Positions 43,020-55,510 of a stretch of DNA of 64,000 bases are shown in pieces. The stretch is from Aristolochia californica. Its lineage: Eukaryota > Streptophyta > Magnoliopsida > Piperales > Aristolochiaceae. The notes beneath the pieces were generated by a model that was given only the letters and a program-made list of their open reading frames with translations, searched no databases and was not told where the DNA came from. The number at the start of each line of letters is the position of its first letter. Within the stretch, counting starts at the first letter, position 1. The position numbers and the translations under genes are program-made. The stretch covers positions 30,377,708 to 30,441,707 of the forward strand of contig JARWKL010000009.1 in the NCBI GenBank assembly GCA_029961685.1. The letters are read 5' to 3'.

Positions 43020-43787
43020 ATGTTCACGATCACAGGTCAACAGGGGAACTAGTGAATTTTTCTAGAGAAGTATGGACAAACGTATTGTAAATTAGCATGA
43101 AAACCATCTTTTTAAAAAAATAAAAAAAAATCAGGCCGGCTATTGATGACGACCTATCAACTGATTTTGTCAAATCAAGTATTGGACCTAATCCTATTCT
43201 GTCTTTCAAAATAGACGTTTCTGAAAGAGTAAAGAAATGAGGGGGCCAAACCTAGACGATTTGTAGCTGGGATTCTAAGTAAAACCACGACATATTTTAA
43301 TAACCTTTATGCTATTTGAAAACTTGTCATTAGTTTTAATTTCTCTTCTCGACTGAAACGTCGATGTAAGGTTTGAGTTTGAAGTTAAATCCATTATTGG
43401 AATTTTTTACCATTTTAATAGTATGTGATAGATTGCTTCATCAGAATTTACAAACATGGAAATATACTTTCAAGGCACAGATCAATAGAGCAATGCTAAC
43501 TGCACTTACAAGTTAGAAAAAATATTTTTATTTGTGACATGAAAGCAGTCCTACTAATAGAAGCTCGAGGTAGAGAGGAAGCGATCCAACCCTCCCTTTT
43601 TTATTATTTTTTGTTTACTCAAAGAGAAGGGAGGCAGTACAGGGTGCTCTCTCTCTCTTTCTCTCATGAGTTCCTCAAGCACTCGGAGAGGGGATCGGTG
43701 AAGAGGTTTCTATATGGACAGTGTTGACATGGGAAGGGAGGGTGGTATCTAGGCCGGCTATGCCTGCTTGGCCGGCCATGGACAAAT

Positions 43788-43953
43788 AGAATGTAAGAAG
43801 TCGTGAAGTCAGAAACCAGCCGATTGATGCTGTCTTACTGTTTTGGAAGACGAATGCTCAAATAGAATGTAAGTAGTCATGAAGTCAGAAACCAATTCAT
43901 ATGAAGTCAGAAACCGGCCAATTGATGCTGTCTTACTGTTTTGGAAGACGAAT
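43788..43953. repeat. Tandem two-copy repeat of about 75 bp
   Basis: AGAATGTAAGAAGTCGTGAAG...GGAAGACGAATGCT (43788-43857) recurs as AGAATGTAAGTAGTCATGAAG... ending GGAAGACGAATGCT at 43953. The second copy contains an extra internal GAAGTCAGAAACC segment. Confidence 0.8.
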
Positions 43954-44981
43954 GCTTTTCTTTCTCCATAAGAGGCAATTTTAATTATCACTTTGGAAAG
44001 ATTTTGGCTGGTCAATAACATTATGAATGGTCCTTTTTTTAGGTTTTTAGATTTCCTTTCCCTTTCATTTCCCATAATTTTTTCTCGTTTCAGTACTGAT
44101 TGTCAGAACAAGGGTTTGAATTATACCTAAAGGAAAACATTGATGAATAAAGAATCATTGGAGTGAAGCTAAATTGATTGGATGTGATCCTTCCAAATGA
44201 GAATTAATTAAACCATTTTGCAATTACATGCATAGAACCTTGACAAAACCAATTTTTTTAGTAAACCATCAAGAATGTTTCAACTTATAAGGCTTAGTTT
44301 ATTTTGGTCTTATTTCGAGTCCACTTTTTGGATACACAATTGGTTGATGGGTCTAAATCATATTTTGTCAATCTGCACGATGACTCTACCAAAAAATAAT
44401 CATTTTTTTTAATTTAAAGTTTAAAATTATCATATGAATAAATTAAAGTATGTACTTTCTATTTGACCAAAGAAAAGGTTTGCAATTTCAATGGGTTTAG
44501 ATCTCTCTTGGAGTGTTTTGTTATTGGCCAATTTGACTATGATATTTTCTTATCCATTTTATATGAACAAGGGTGTTTCATTACCTGATAACTAGATAAA
44601 TAGGTTGATAAAAAATTTTAAATTTAATATATAAAATTATGATAAAGAGTATAAAATGACATAAAAATAAAAATTATGTAGAAATATTAATTAAACATAT
44701 AACTTAATTATATTTAATTGAGCATTTCTAATTTAAGTTATCCTATATATAAAAAATTCTTTTAAAAATATATGTGGAGGAATCTAAAATTATAACATTA
44801 TCCTTCTTTTTAATCAAGAACTAAGTAAACAACTAATCGGATACGAAATAGTGTTTGCTAATGATTATTCCATTTAATAAATGTATAGTGCAGTAAATCC
44901 TCACATGGCCAAAGGTTTTGTTTCTTGATTTTTTTAATTTGTTGAGAATAATGGTACATGGGTAATCGGGTAAAACTGTCA

Positions 44982-45118
<137 letters not shown>

Positions 45119-45125
45119 TATATAT

Positions 45126-45213
45126 GGATGATCCAATACGGAAAGTCATTTGGTGTGAAATATATGTTGAGCTAGTGTTTCGCACCAAATATCTTATCGC
45201 ATTGGATCAACCC
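45126..45213. mobile_element. Small MITE-like inverted repeat between TA tracts
   Basis: About 88 bp with arms of about 35 bases: GATCCAATACGGAAAG...TTTGGTGTGAAA on the left pairs with TTTCGCACCAAATATC...CATTGGATC on the right, with a 16-20 base loop. It is flanked by (TA)n on both sides, which suits a TA-targeting MITE but hides any target-site duplication. No coding capacity. Confidence 0.65.
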
Positions 45214-46130
45214 TATGTATATATATATATATATATCTTGATAACAAAGCAAAAAATATAATTTCATTATACAACAAAGGGTTTAAACAACCCCAAAGTT
45301 ACAACTAATAGTCTAATTACAATAGAGAGATCCTAATCTATTTAAATCTCTGATATCTAATTCAAATCCAACTCTAACATATCTATCCAAATTAGTGGAC
45401 AAGCCCGACTTTTTGTACATGAACTATCAAATTTGATCTATTACACATCTGGACTAGCAAATGGTAAAATTTGATCTATTACACATTAGCCCGACTTTAG
45501 ACATTATACTCTCTCATTTTTTTGTTCTTTCATACATTGAAATTTTGCATTAGGGACAATATAAATATAAGGAAAAACAGGTCCAAAGCCCAAATTAAGG
45601 ACCTTTGACCCCTTAATATAATACTACAAACGATAAAATTTTGTTCATCGATTCCATATATTTTAACCAATAAACTTTCTTGTGAGACCTAGTTTTAGTA
45701 CTTCTATTAACTGTTCTTTTGCTAGTAGATATTTGAAAGAGAATTTAGTACTTCATTCAAGAAACTTAAGAATTTCATAAGGGAAGACAAGCAAGATCCT
45801 CTAGCTGAAGGGATTTTCCAAAATTTATGTCTAACTAACATTAATAAAAATTCCCATGATCTTTATAGAGGTATTTTATTTTAATTGATAATTATGATAT
45901 ATGTATTTTATTTATATTTGACTATATATATGGAAATTTTTATTTGGTAAAAATATTGTTAATTTTAAGATAACTAGATTTTACTTTACTAAGTAATATT
46001 TAGCTTGCCTCTTGAAATAAAATTTCTAGTTCCCCTTGCAAGCACGCCCCACCTAATAGAATTTTTTTGGCTCCATCACTGATGACTAGAATTTTGCTCG
46101 ACAAGCAGATATGGTTCCTTAATTGTTATT
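45214..46130. other. AT-rich intergenic stretch
   Basis: A second (AT)n tract lies at 45219-45236. ATTTGATCTATTACACAT occurs twice near 45431 and 45468. No gene or domain seen. Confidence 0.45.
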
Positions 46131-46164
46131 ATTGAATTTATGAAAAAGAGAGAAAATTTAATGA

Positions 46165-46340
46165 CTTAGGGGGGTCAGTCAACATGACTCAGGATATGAT
46201 CTTCATGCGCATTACTCAGTTCATATCCTGAAGTCATTAGGGAGCGCCAAACTTCATGTCATGTACATGATCATCCATGACTCAAGAGATCATGTCCCAA
46301 GAGTAAACGGCGGAAAGTGCTTTCTGCCGGATTTTGAGAA
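46165..46340. other. Insertion unique to one LTR
   Basis: The left LTR is about 170 bp longer than the right because of this block (from GGGGGGTCAGTC to GCCGGATTTTGAG), which is rich in ATGATC, CATGTCATGTACATG and similar palindromic runs. No terminal repeats identified. It was either inserted in the left LTR or lost from the right. Confidence 0.6.
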
Positions 46341-46717
46341 TCAAAGTACATGAACTCCTATTTATAATAGAGGAAACTAATAGAGTCCAAATTACAATTA
46401 AACTACCCTTGTCCTAATTAGGCCCAAACCCTAACACTTAAATATAAGTCCTAGCATAATTAAATAACTCAACATAAATAGAAGACTAACATAACTAAAA
46501 CACATTTAAAGTGAAACTCTTCTGTGAGATTTCCTTCCATAATAAGTGTGGCTCTGTAAAACTTTTTATTGTGAGAGTCATGTAAGACTTCCATATTTGC
46601 TCTTCAACACTCCCTCTCAAGATAGAGTTTATAACTTCAGCTTGCAATGAAAAGGATTTTTGGTCTTCAATTTTATTTTGCTGAAAAAAAAATCTTCACA
46701 AATACAATTCTTCATAG

Positions 46718-46915
46718 ATGCAAAAACTTCGTCTTTTGTGCTTTCCTTTTCTTGAATATTTTGGTCACATAAAAATTACCATAACATATGGAATAAAATA
46801 CCTCTTTCTTACACTTCTTCTACTTTTGTGCTCCCCCTTTCTTGAATATTTTGGTCACATAAAAATTACCACAACATATGGAATAAAATACATATTTCTT
46901 GTAATTTTTCTACTT
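46718..46915. repeat. Tandem two-copy repeat of about 100 bp
   Basis: TTTTGTGCT...CTTGAATATTTTGGTCACATAAAAATTACC.TAACATATGGAATAAAATAC occurs twice in a row (starts near 46734 and 46826) with few differences. Confidence 0.85.
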
Positions 46916-46984
46916 CTCCCCTCAACGTAGGAGGTAATGAAAGTGATCCCAGCTTGAACCAAATAACATATATATAGTAATAAG

Positions 46985-47298
46985 CTCCTCCATCACGGTG
47001 TCCCAACGCAGAGCTAGGTAGTTCCATCCACCTAGGTGGTTCCATCCTCCACTGATGGGTTGGGTACTTGGTTTTTCGCACTTAACTGACCGGTCTTTTG
47101 GGTTGTATTGGCTAGGCGTTTGACATGGTATCAAAGTTGGGCACCACGTTCCGCATTCGAATCTCGGGTGAAGCATTAGGGAACGGAAACTGTGGGTGTC
47201 AGAGTTGGGTGGTTCCGTCCACCACTGATGGGTTAGGTACTTGGTTTTCCGCACTTAACAGACCAATATTTTGGGTTGTATTGGCTAGGCGTTTGACA
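46985..47298 (+). mobile_element. TRIM repeat: partial interior-LTR-interior-LTR
   Basis: Two 73-bp LTR copies (47053-47125 and 47226-47298), each TGATGGGTT.GGTACTTGG...GGCTAGGCGTTTGACA. The first is followed by the primer site TGGTATCAAAG. The interior includes CATTCGAATCTCGGG. Sequence before both LTRs is also shared (GGTGGTTCC.TCC.CCAC), so a partial interior precedes the first LTR. Same family as 14446-14971. It lies inside the larger non-autonomous element. Confidence 0.75.
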
Positions 47299-47476
47299 CC
47301 AGGCACTGATTCTCAAAGGTAGAAATAGGTGATAAAACATAAGTCGAAACCAAACTCAAAGGATTTCAAACAAATATAGTGATAATAATTACTAAAGTGG
47401 GTAATGCTTGTCATTCATAAGACGGTGATAAAAGACCCACTGATACATATAAAAAGTCTCAATGGCCTTAAAAACA

Positions 47477-47478
<2 letters not shown>

Positions 47479-47522
<44 letters not shown>
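47479..47522. repeat. (TA)n microsatellite
   Basis: About 20 TA units with one TG interruption, inside the non-autonomous LTR element. Confidence 0.95.
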
Positions 47523-48039
47523 ATGGTAAACCAACCGAAGTAACACACAAGAGGTTGGTCCAAAGGGGTATGTGAGAGTCAATTAAAGGATGATAAGAGA
47601 AAGACTGCCAAACAACCAATGGGTAATGGGTAAAGAGGAAGATAAGATGCTGAGGCCACCATGTGCTTTATTTTTCAAATAAATTCAAATGCAGCATCAG
47701 ACAAACCAATGCTAACAATAATCAGCAAATAATGAATCCAAGGCAAGCAAACGAGGAGTTCTTCTTAAGAAATAATGTCTCAATCAAAGAGACACAACAA
47801 CAACAGTAGAATTGGGCCAATGCCCAAATAACATGTATCAAATTTGTAGTAGTATAACAATAGATAATGTGTAAATAATGAAAGTCTTTAAGAGTAATAA
47901 GAACACATGAAATAATTAGCAGCGAGTCCATCAATAAATAAGGAAGTTGCACCAAATAGTATGTTGGAACCGAGTAATAATCCAAGATAATAATCCAACC
48001 AGAGATAGAGAACTGAGTCGAACCGAGTCAAATACTAGA

Positions 48040-48570
48040 CTAATATAACTGAATCATAGAAGAAATATGTATAGAACTCAGGACCCGAACACTTATAACC
48101 GAGGCAGAAAATAAGTGGGTTGAGTAGGTTGACTCGGACCTGAGTTGACTCACTGAATTGACCCAAACCGAGTTGGTCCGAGTTAACTCGGTAGACTGGT
48201 GCGGAAGCAGTAAGCTTGGGTCAGCAAAAACCATTGCCAGGTGAACTCGGGTGGGTCCGGTCCGAGACTCGGGTAGAGCCAGTGCTGGTTTAATTTTTCC
48301 TAACTTAGGAAAAATGAAATCCGTATTCGTCTTCTTCGTCGACACTGAATAGATGAATCCAGAGTTTGATGAATCAACGTCTGCTACAACCAGAGTGTAA
48401 TCGGGGATGGGAACAGAGAACAACAAAAATCCAGTAAGTGTCTCTTCTTCCCCAAAGAGCACTAGTTTCTGAACAGCACAACGACGAACTAGCAAGATCA
48501 AACTCCTATTGTCGATGCCTCGAAAGAGATTCAAAAACACCGAAAGTGTCATCTTCTCCAACAATGGCAA
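48040..48570 (-). CDS. Unknown ORF inside the non-autonomous LTR element
   Basis: 176 codons from MPLLEKMTLSVFLNLFRG to SSIHISSMIQLY. No domain recognised and the composition is Ser/Thr/Leu-rich. Other frames on the same strand (49062-48820, 49608-49348) begin similarly after GAAGATGAC-type sequence, and GGTTTAATTTTTCCTAACTTAGG occurs at 48287 and, nearly identical, at 48802, indicating internal repetition. Probably non-coding interior of the element. Confidence 0.2.
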   Translation of the reverse strand: MPLLEKMTLSVFLNLFRGIDNRSLILLVRRCAVQKLVLFGEEETLTGFLLFSVPIPDYTLVVADVDSSNSGFIYSVSTKKTNTDFIFPKLGKIKPALALPESRTGPTRVHLAMVFADPSLLLPHQSTELTRTNSVWVNSVSQLRSESTYSTHLFSASVISVRVLSSIHISSMIQLY

Positions 48571-50204
48571 TAGGACTATGATTTTCGGCAGAGATAGCTC
48601 AATAACAATCTAGCAGAGGCAGCAACGAGCAAAGGATCAGAAATAGTAGGTTGGATACCAAGTAACAGAGCAGGTTTATGAAAGTTTGTCAGTCATAACT
48701 GGTAAGATCAAATAACTAGGCAAAAATAGAGTTTTCGGTGGAGAAAATAATCCAGTTAGCCGAAACAAAACACGGACTCAGTAGAGTCGTCCCGCAACAC
48801 TGGTTTAATTTTTTCTAACTTAGGAAAAATTAAATTGGCAATCATCTTCCTCCCCGCGATAGCAAGTCGTCTTCCCCTCTTCCGAACAAAGCGGAACAAC
48901 AGCAAACCAAAGGGAGAGATAGTCGCGGTGCCAACTCAGGCAAATGTTTTCGGAAAAGGAAATCAGTAGCTCCTTAAACAAATTACTAGCAGATAGACAT
49001 CTTCGTATTCTCGAAGCATTGCTGGTGATTACTTGATTGTCAAGGATAGCAATGAACAACAAAACTCCAACAAGATGACAAGAGGAATTTTCGAAACCAA
49101 CAGCGGGTTGTGATCAACAACTTCCAAAAATAGAACATCCGGCAGATTAACTCGGCGGAACCAAAAGAGAGACCACGACCGAACCAGAGATTCTCAGAAA
49201 AGCAACAACAAAATAAAATTTTTGAAATAAAGCAATCCATCCGCAATAAGAATACAAGAGCAAATCTTGGGTTGGCTCGGATGAGAGGAAATACCAATCA
49301 AACGTTAGCAGATAAGACCAGGCTGGATCATTGGGTATTGAATATGATCAATATGGAAGACTTTCTAAAAGAATTCCAAAAATTAAAAACACACAGTAGC
49401 AGATTGTAACAGACACGTCCAGCAGATTGTAAAAGACACGTCCAGACAACAATGAACCAAAGTTGGCAATCAAAGGAGTTTCTAAAAAATCAATAATAAG
49501 ATCAAGATCAAGTTTTCGGAATAGAGTTTCTTCCTCAATGGTGCTTCCAAACATAGCGATGAACCTCTCTTCTCTGTGGAGGAAATAATCCAGCAAGATA
49601 ATCAGCAACTTCCGTCAGTGATGAACCAGAAACTCCCGAAAATAGAATAGTGAGGCAGCAGTAAACCAAATAGAGAAGAAGATGATTCTCAGAATAAAAC
49701 TTCGTCAATATATAATATACAATATTAAAAGCTCAGTATAAAGGTGAAAAATTAAAACAAACAACGGGTATAGGGACTGAAAAGAGAAAAAAATAGATAC
49801 GAACCTAAACTGCTAGAGATAATAGATCAGAAAAGGATCTCATTATCTCTGTGTGTTGACCGAGTCAACACACATAATCTACTTTGATACCATGTTGAAT
49901 TTATAGAAAAGAGAAAAACTTTATTGACTTAATATAATCGAAGTACATAAACCCCTATTTGTAATAGGGGAAAGTAGTAGAGTCCAATTACAATTAAACT
50001 ACCATTGTCCCAATTACACCCAAACTCTAACACTTAAAGATAAGTCCTAGCATAATTAAATAACTCAACATAAATAGAAGACTAACATAACTAAAATATC
50101 TTTAATTGGAAACTCTTTTGTGAGACCTTCCATAATAATTGTGGCTCAGTAAAACTTCTTAATGTGAGAGTCATGAAAGACTTTTCCATATTTGTTCTTC
50201 AAAG

Positions 50205-52468
50205 TTATTACTATTTCTTTATCTTGAGCGCCGAAGTCGGTGCAAAGTGTGATCGAGTAACTAGACTTTGAACCTTGCAAACATAAAAAGACCGACACCA
50301 TTTACATAATTAGGTTAGTATCATCGCCCATTAAGCATGTATCAACTCAAAAGTAGATAGTCTTCATAATGCAATTTGAGCAAGTATATACTCCGCATTC
50401 AAAGGTAGAAAGTCATCCCCATCCTTTTTCAGATCTGTTTTTTGTCTCTACAAGAGAAACAGAGACACGAGAGGCATGCACCTTCTCTCTCGTTACCAGG
50501 AGGGACCCCTACTAGATTCCTGCGGTTCTGAAAATCTTGGATTGGCTTTGGGTCTAATCACCAAACCATTTGACTTGGTTTAGTTAGTTGGTTTATAGGC
50601 TTTTTCAAATCCAATATTGTGGAGTCAACCCTTTCAAATCGATTCAGCTATTCTAACAAGTTATGACAAAATGAAGGTCTACGTTTTGTGCCATAGACTA
50701 AGTCAATGACTCCACCCTGTAAGGAACGCATGGTCAATTAGCCATGTCTCTTAGATCTTTAGAGAATTAGAGTTGGTAAATCACTAATTAGTTGTAATTT
50801 GACATAATTTTAGAAGATAGTGAGTTATCTTTGACCACAAAAAACCTTTTTTCTAATTAAAGCCTCTTAAATTGCAAACTATCAAGATATCAGTTTATAA
50901 TCAAGTAAGAAAAGAGAGTAATGACAATTATACCATTCTATGAGCTAAAACATTAAAATGAGGGGACAAGGGATATGCAAAGGAGAGGGGGGAGGGGTTA
51001 TTGGTCTCAAGATTCACATTAAAATTATTTTGATGATAACAAATATGAGTTCTTAATGATGTCCATTAACTAGCTTGTAGTTAAAAATTTCTTAAATGAA
51101 TTTTTTGACAGTAGATTTGTTGAACTGGCCATGGTCCATCTTAACAATCTATATATAAAAGGGAAGTGAGTAGCTCATGTCGAAAAATGCATCATCCAAT
51201 CAACCATGTAATATTGTTTGACTGAAACAAAAGAAAGGAACAATAATATTTTCAAACATAGAAAAGGTAAAAGGAGTCGACCACATAGGAAGAAGACTGT
51301 CACTTCAACTACAGAATTGAAGAATTCAAGGGTCAAAAGTTGAATAAGTCAATTTCATACATAAAAGTTAAGCACATCACTAAAAAAGATGAAGCCTCAA
51401 ATCGCAAGACAAAATGACTCAAGCATATGGTGAAAAAAGGTGTAAAAGGATTCAATCCTTAAGGAAGGATTTTATCCCATATCATGATAGAGAGAGTAAA
51501 CAAAAAGTTTTGAAAGAAAAAATGAGCAAAATCCACTAGGAAGTGTGTTGGAGGAGTAGAACCTTTGGGTGGGTTTGAACCCCACTAAGAGGATTTGGAC
51601 CTATAGGGTGAATTTGAACCTATTTGAGCAAGAGGATTTGAACCTATGAAAAAATTTGCCCTATCTATGTGGAAAAACTGAAAAAAGGATTCAAATTCAC
51701 CTAACAAAAAAACTTTTGGAATAGAAAAGGATTTGGCCCTTATAGAGTGCAAAAACAGGAGGAGTTGAACACATGGCACATGATTCACACTCATACTTTA
51801 GAAATTCACAATTTCATAATGTTAGACCCAAATTAAGAAGATATAGGTCTCCAAATTTTGTAAGTGGTCTGTTAACATGTTCAAAAATAAAACTAGGATT
51901 TATTTATTATTTTCCATAATTTTTTACCTCTTGTTGTTAAATACCAAATAATCTTACCCATTCACAACTAGTTTTTTAGCATTGGGATCATACTATTCAT
52001 TCCAAACTCATCCCAAATGAACTCTCTCCCTATATTGAAAGCCAAGCCTCTCAACCTCTAAAACTTGTTTTGAGAAGTTTTAGCTCCTCCAAACCTTGAA
52101 ATGAACCAAAATATGGAAGTTTTCTTAATATTTTAAATCTTACTTGAATACTAAGAAATGAGTCTCATGAACGTGTGGCAAGTATTTTTAAAGATCATAT
52201 TTGATGTGGCCAATATATTGTGAGTGGTTGTGAGATTGACTACCATTCAAAATCTATATTAACAGCTTTCTTTATTTTAAAATCAACCTTATATCTTTAT
52301 ATATTTATTTATTAGGACATCTCAAATAGTTTTTACAAACATTAAAATTTGGGGATAAGATTTCAAAGCCAAGTATATGTACACATTGAACTTAGTGTTA
52401 TAACACTTTAAAATTATTCAGTTAAGTTCAGATTATTATTCATGGACTTTACTTTGAAATCAATCATT
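50205..52468. other. Repeat-rich intergenic stretch
   Basis: No gene recognised. 51000-51060 (TTATTGGTCTCAAG...TTTTGATGATAACAAA) resembles LTR edges of SIRE-type copia elements. 51540-51980 belongs to the dispersed family with copies at 54100-54700 and 60742-61030. Confidence 0.4.
51540..51980. repeat. Dispersed repeat family, copy 1
   Basis: Two parts: degenerate units around GAGGATTTGAACCTAT, then a conserved tail (CATAATGTTAGACCCAAATTAAGAAG...TTACCTCTTGTTGTTAAATACC...CCATTCACAACTAG). The tail recurs at about 54600-54690 and 60860-61030. Likely LTR material of one element family; no coding content. Confidence 0.6.
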
Positions 52469-53078
52469 AAATTGAGTTGTTTTGTGTGCATTATGCATTT
52501 TGAAAAAAACAATCCCAAATTTATATTAAGCTAGTATTTTCAGATCAAACTATTAAGGGTCATTTTGAGTTACCTATTCTTTAAGGTCAACAAAGATTAT
52601 ATGAGCAATCTATATTTTCAAATCAAGTCATTAAAGGTTATTTTAAGTTATTGGTGACATTGGTAGGGACATAGGATTAATATACCTCTTATTTGTGTTT
52701 GACAAACGTCAAATTAGTCTACTTAGAGTCAATTTACTAGTAAATTATTGTAAACAATTAATCGTTACAATTAGACAAATTGAGTTGTTTTGTGTGCATT
52801 CCGCATTTTGAAAAAAATAATCCTAGATTTACATTAAGCTAGTATTTTCAGATCAAACTATTAAGGGTCATTTTGAGTTACCTATTCTTTAAGGTCAACA
52901 AAGATTATATGAGCAATCTATATTTTCAAATCAAGTCATTAAAGGTTATTTTAAGTTACTGGTGACATTGGTAGGTACATAGGGTTAATATACCCTTTTT
53001 TGTGTTTGACAATTTCAAATTAGTCTACTTAGAGTCAATTTACTAGTAGATTATTGTAAACAAGTAATCGTTACAATT
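52469..53078. repeat. Direct tandem duplication, period about 308 bp
   Basis: AATTGAGTTGTTTTGTGTGC begins at about 52470 and again at about 52778, and the two halves match to the end (ATTGTAAACAA.TAATCGTTAC) with few differences. Non-coding, AT-rich. Confidence 0.92.
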
Positions 53079-54099
53079 TATGCCAAACCTTCAACGGACA
53101 AAGAGTTTGAGAGAAGCCTTTAAAGTTGAGAAGTAGGGGTTGGAAAATTGAATTTATTGTTGTGTGAGACATAAGGCATTGTGTAGGTAAAGGGTACCAA
53201 GGGTGGGCATGGGTTGGGTAGGGTCGGTGTCAGATTTATAGGATCCCCCACCCTGAAATCTGGACCCAAAAAAAACCCTAAAAATCCAAATTGCCAAACT
53301 CAACTGCGACCTTATCACCATCCTTAAAACCTTGTCCCCACCTCATTCTCATCAACCCGACCCTTCCCCACTACATTCCCGAGAACCTGACCCATCTCAA
53401 CCCCATTTTATATCTTTGTTTTTATCCCCCACCCCATCCCCGACCTATAAGGAGATATAAAAAACACAAACCCAGATTGTTCAAGTTGGTTTGGGTGGGG
53501 ATCGGGTATACTATAAAACCCAACCTGATGCCCACCTCTTAAGGGATACTGCAAATCCCTTTATGGGTCTATGTTATTGTGCCTAGTGAACTACTAAAAA
53601 TCCCTTCTGTGGGTCTAAGTTGGTGTCCGTAGTGAACTACTGAAAATCCATGTGTAAGAGCTTGTATAATCTAGGGAGTTGTCGAAAAATCTTTTTGTGG
53701 GTCTAAGCAAGTGTGCCTACTTAGTTGTTATAAATCTGATTGTGTTTTTGTAAATTGATTGTTGCGATTAGTTAAATGATACAAGTCCTTGTGTTGATAG
53801 TATTATAATTAGCCTTTTTAGAGGGGATTTGTTGTAAATATTGTAGGGCAACCTAAAAATAAGTGAAGCCTGAAGGTACCAAAAACATCTTGAGGGAGAA
53901 GAGGTTGGGGGGGTTGTGATTGCTACTGAATGTATTTTGACCAGTGTGCTTAAACATAAATTGTAAGATTGAGTTTGCACTTTAAATTAATTGAAGGATA
54001 AATACACACACATAATGTCGGAATTAAATATAAAGGTTCTTCCTAGGATCCATACTTTAATCATAAAAAAATAAGTTATTTAGCTTAGTGTATAAGTGA
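53079..54099. other. Intergenic with short degenerate repeats
   Basis: Around 53210-53540 a C-rich stretch with CCCCAC, CCCGACC and CCCAACCTGATGCCCACC resembles decayed repeat sequence. 53551-53730 contains three or four imperfect units of GTGAACTACT.AAAATCC...GTGGGTCTAAG..GTGTGCC. No gene. Confidence 0.5.
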
Positions 54100-54700
54100 A
54101 ATTTATGCAGAAAATTGGCACAACAGTCATTTTCAAAAGTGGAGTCGACCCCTTATTCGTGGAGTCAAGCCCATGTGATACACAACTAATATTGAAGTTG
54201 AATCCAGCTTATTGTAAGTTTTGTGCAAAAAATTGGAGTTGACCCCCTATACAGATATTTGTAAAGGAGTCGGACCCACCCATATGGAGTCAATCGCTTC
54301 TAACAAGAAAAAGGAAAAGTAAGGTCAACACTGACAGTAATAATTCGATCGAAAAATGGAGTTGGCCCTGGTACTAAAATTACCTAGGAGTTGAGCCCAT
54401 ATAAGAGGAGTTGACCCTATATTAAGGAAAAAGGAAGAGAAGTTGACTCTTCTGAATTAGAGTCGACCCAAGTACTAAAGCTGCAGTTGGATTCGAGCCC
54501 ATAGAGAATGATTTGATCTCACAACTGACTATTGGAGCCAAAGGAATGGACCTCGAAATTTTGGAAGTGTGTTACCAACATGACTAACAGTAACAATATG
54601 ATTTATTTTTTAATAACTTTAAGGTTATATTTTTACCCTTTTTAGTAAAATACCAATAATAATCATATCCACCCATAGCGGCTAGTTTTTGAACATTGGG
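54100..54700. repeat. Dispersed repeat family, copy 2
   Basis: Units of GGAGTTGACCC / GAGTCGACCCC spaced by roughly 25-60 bases, then a tail (TTTTTACCCTTTTTAGTAAAATACC, ATATCCACCCATAGCGGC) shared with copies at 51540 and 60860. It ends just before the BBE-like fragment. Confidence 0.6.
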
Positions 54701-54824
54701 AAGCATGTTTTACCTAGAAAACTTGACCTAAACTTCCAGGTATAGTGTTAGTAAGTGCCAAGAATTACTTTTGACTGAGTTTGTTAATAAAAGCTAAGTA
54801 TTTATGAACATTGATTTTAAGATT

Positions 54825-55510
54825 TTAAGGTCGTTGCTGGTTGAAAAATCAAGTTAGTGGAAATACCGAAACCATCATAAGTTGGAGTCCAGTAGAAAAT
54901 GGTCAAGCTGCTGCACAAATGGCAGCTGATTGAATCCGATGTAGAAGACGACTTCTTCATAATGGTTGAGATCACCGCCGGAAAGGCACACAATAAAGTC
55001 ACTTTGAACTTCATTGGATTGTTCCTAGGAACGATAGAATCAACTCTTCCTTCAATTAACTCAACCTTCCCCGAACTGAATGCTACGATAAATGAGTTGA
55101 AAGAGATGAAATGGATAGAATCGATTCTTTCCTCGTCAAGGTCTGGTCCAACACTCCCAAGTATGGACTTGAAGAACAAGTTTTTATTCCATAAGACTTT
55201 TGAAAAGGTCAAATCAGATATTGTGAGTTATCCAATCCCAGAAGAAGGCATAATAGGTGCCCTGGTGATGATCATGGAACAACCGAAGGAGGTTGTAGCA
55301 TTGAACACTTGCCGAGGGCTCATGAGCCGGATAACCAGCGACTCCATTGACTTTCCACACAAAGCAGGTAATCTTTATTCCATTGATTATACCATTGAAG
55401 GGCAGGAAGAGGACATCGGTGAGAGTGACATCTGTATTCGTTGGCTTCGAAGGTTATACGAGTACCCGAGGCATGCACGGGAAGGAAAAGAGTTGAATCC
55501 TATACGGTGA
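54825..55510 (+). pseudogene. BBE-like oxidase fragment, decayed
   Basis: Matches the central part of the intact BBE-like gene (about residues 228-430). Before 54899 VVAG-stop-KIKLVEIPKPS matches VVVNWKVRLVRVPERV, with a stop replacing the Trp codon and two further stops. From 54899 an open frame of 203 codons continues: LLHKWQLIESDVEDDFFI, SINSTFPELNA, KNKFLFHKTFEKVKSD, FPHKAGNLYSIDY, RWLRRLYEY. Both flavin-attachment residues lie outside the fragment and the C-terminus is missing. Divergence from the intact copy is large, so this is an old paralogue. The dispersed repeat lies upstream, and a copia element begins 26 bases downstream. Confidence 0.85.

Larger units (their letters stand above)
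46131..50204 (-). mobile_element. Non-autonomous LTR retrotransposon, minus orientation
   Basis: Two similar LTRs bound about 3.3 kb with no retroviral-type domain: 46131-46609 (3' LTR) and 49893-50204 (5' LTR). Both contain AACATAAATAGAAGACTAAC and AAGTCCTAGCATAATTAAAT. The minus-strand primer site TGGTATCAAAGT (49882-49892) and purine tract CTTGAGAGGGAG (46610-46621) give the orientation. TTATT occurs at both outer flanks and may be the target-site duplication. The element would need enzymes supplied in trans. The interior holds a TRIM and several minus-strand frames of unknown nature. Confidence 0.82.
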
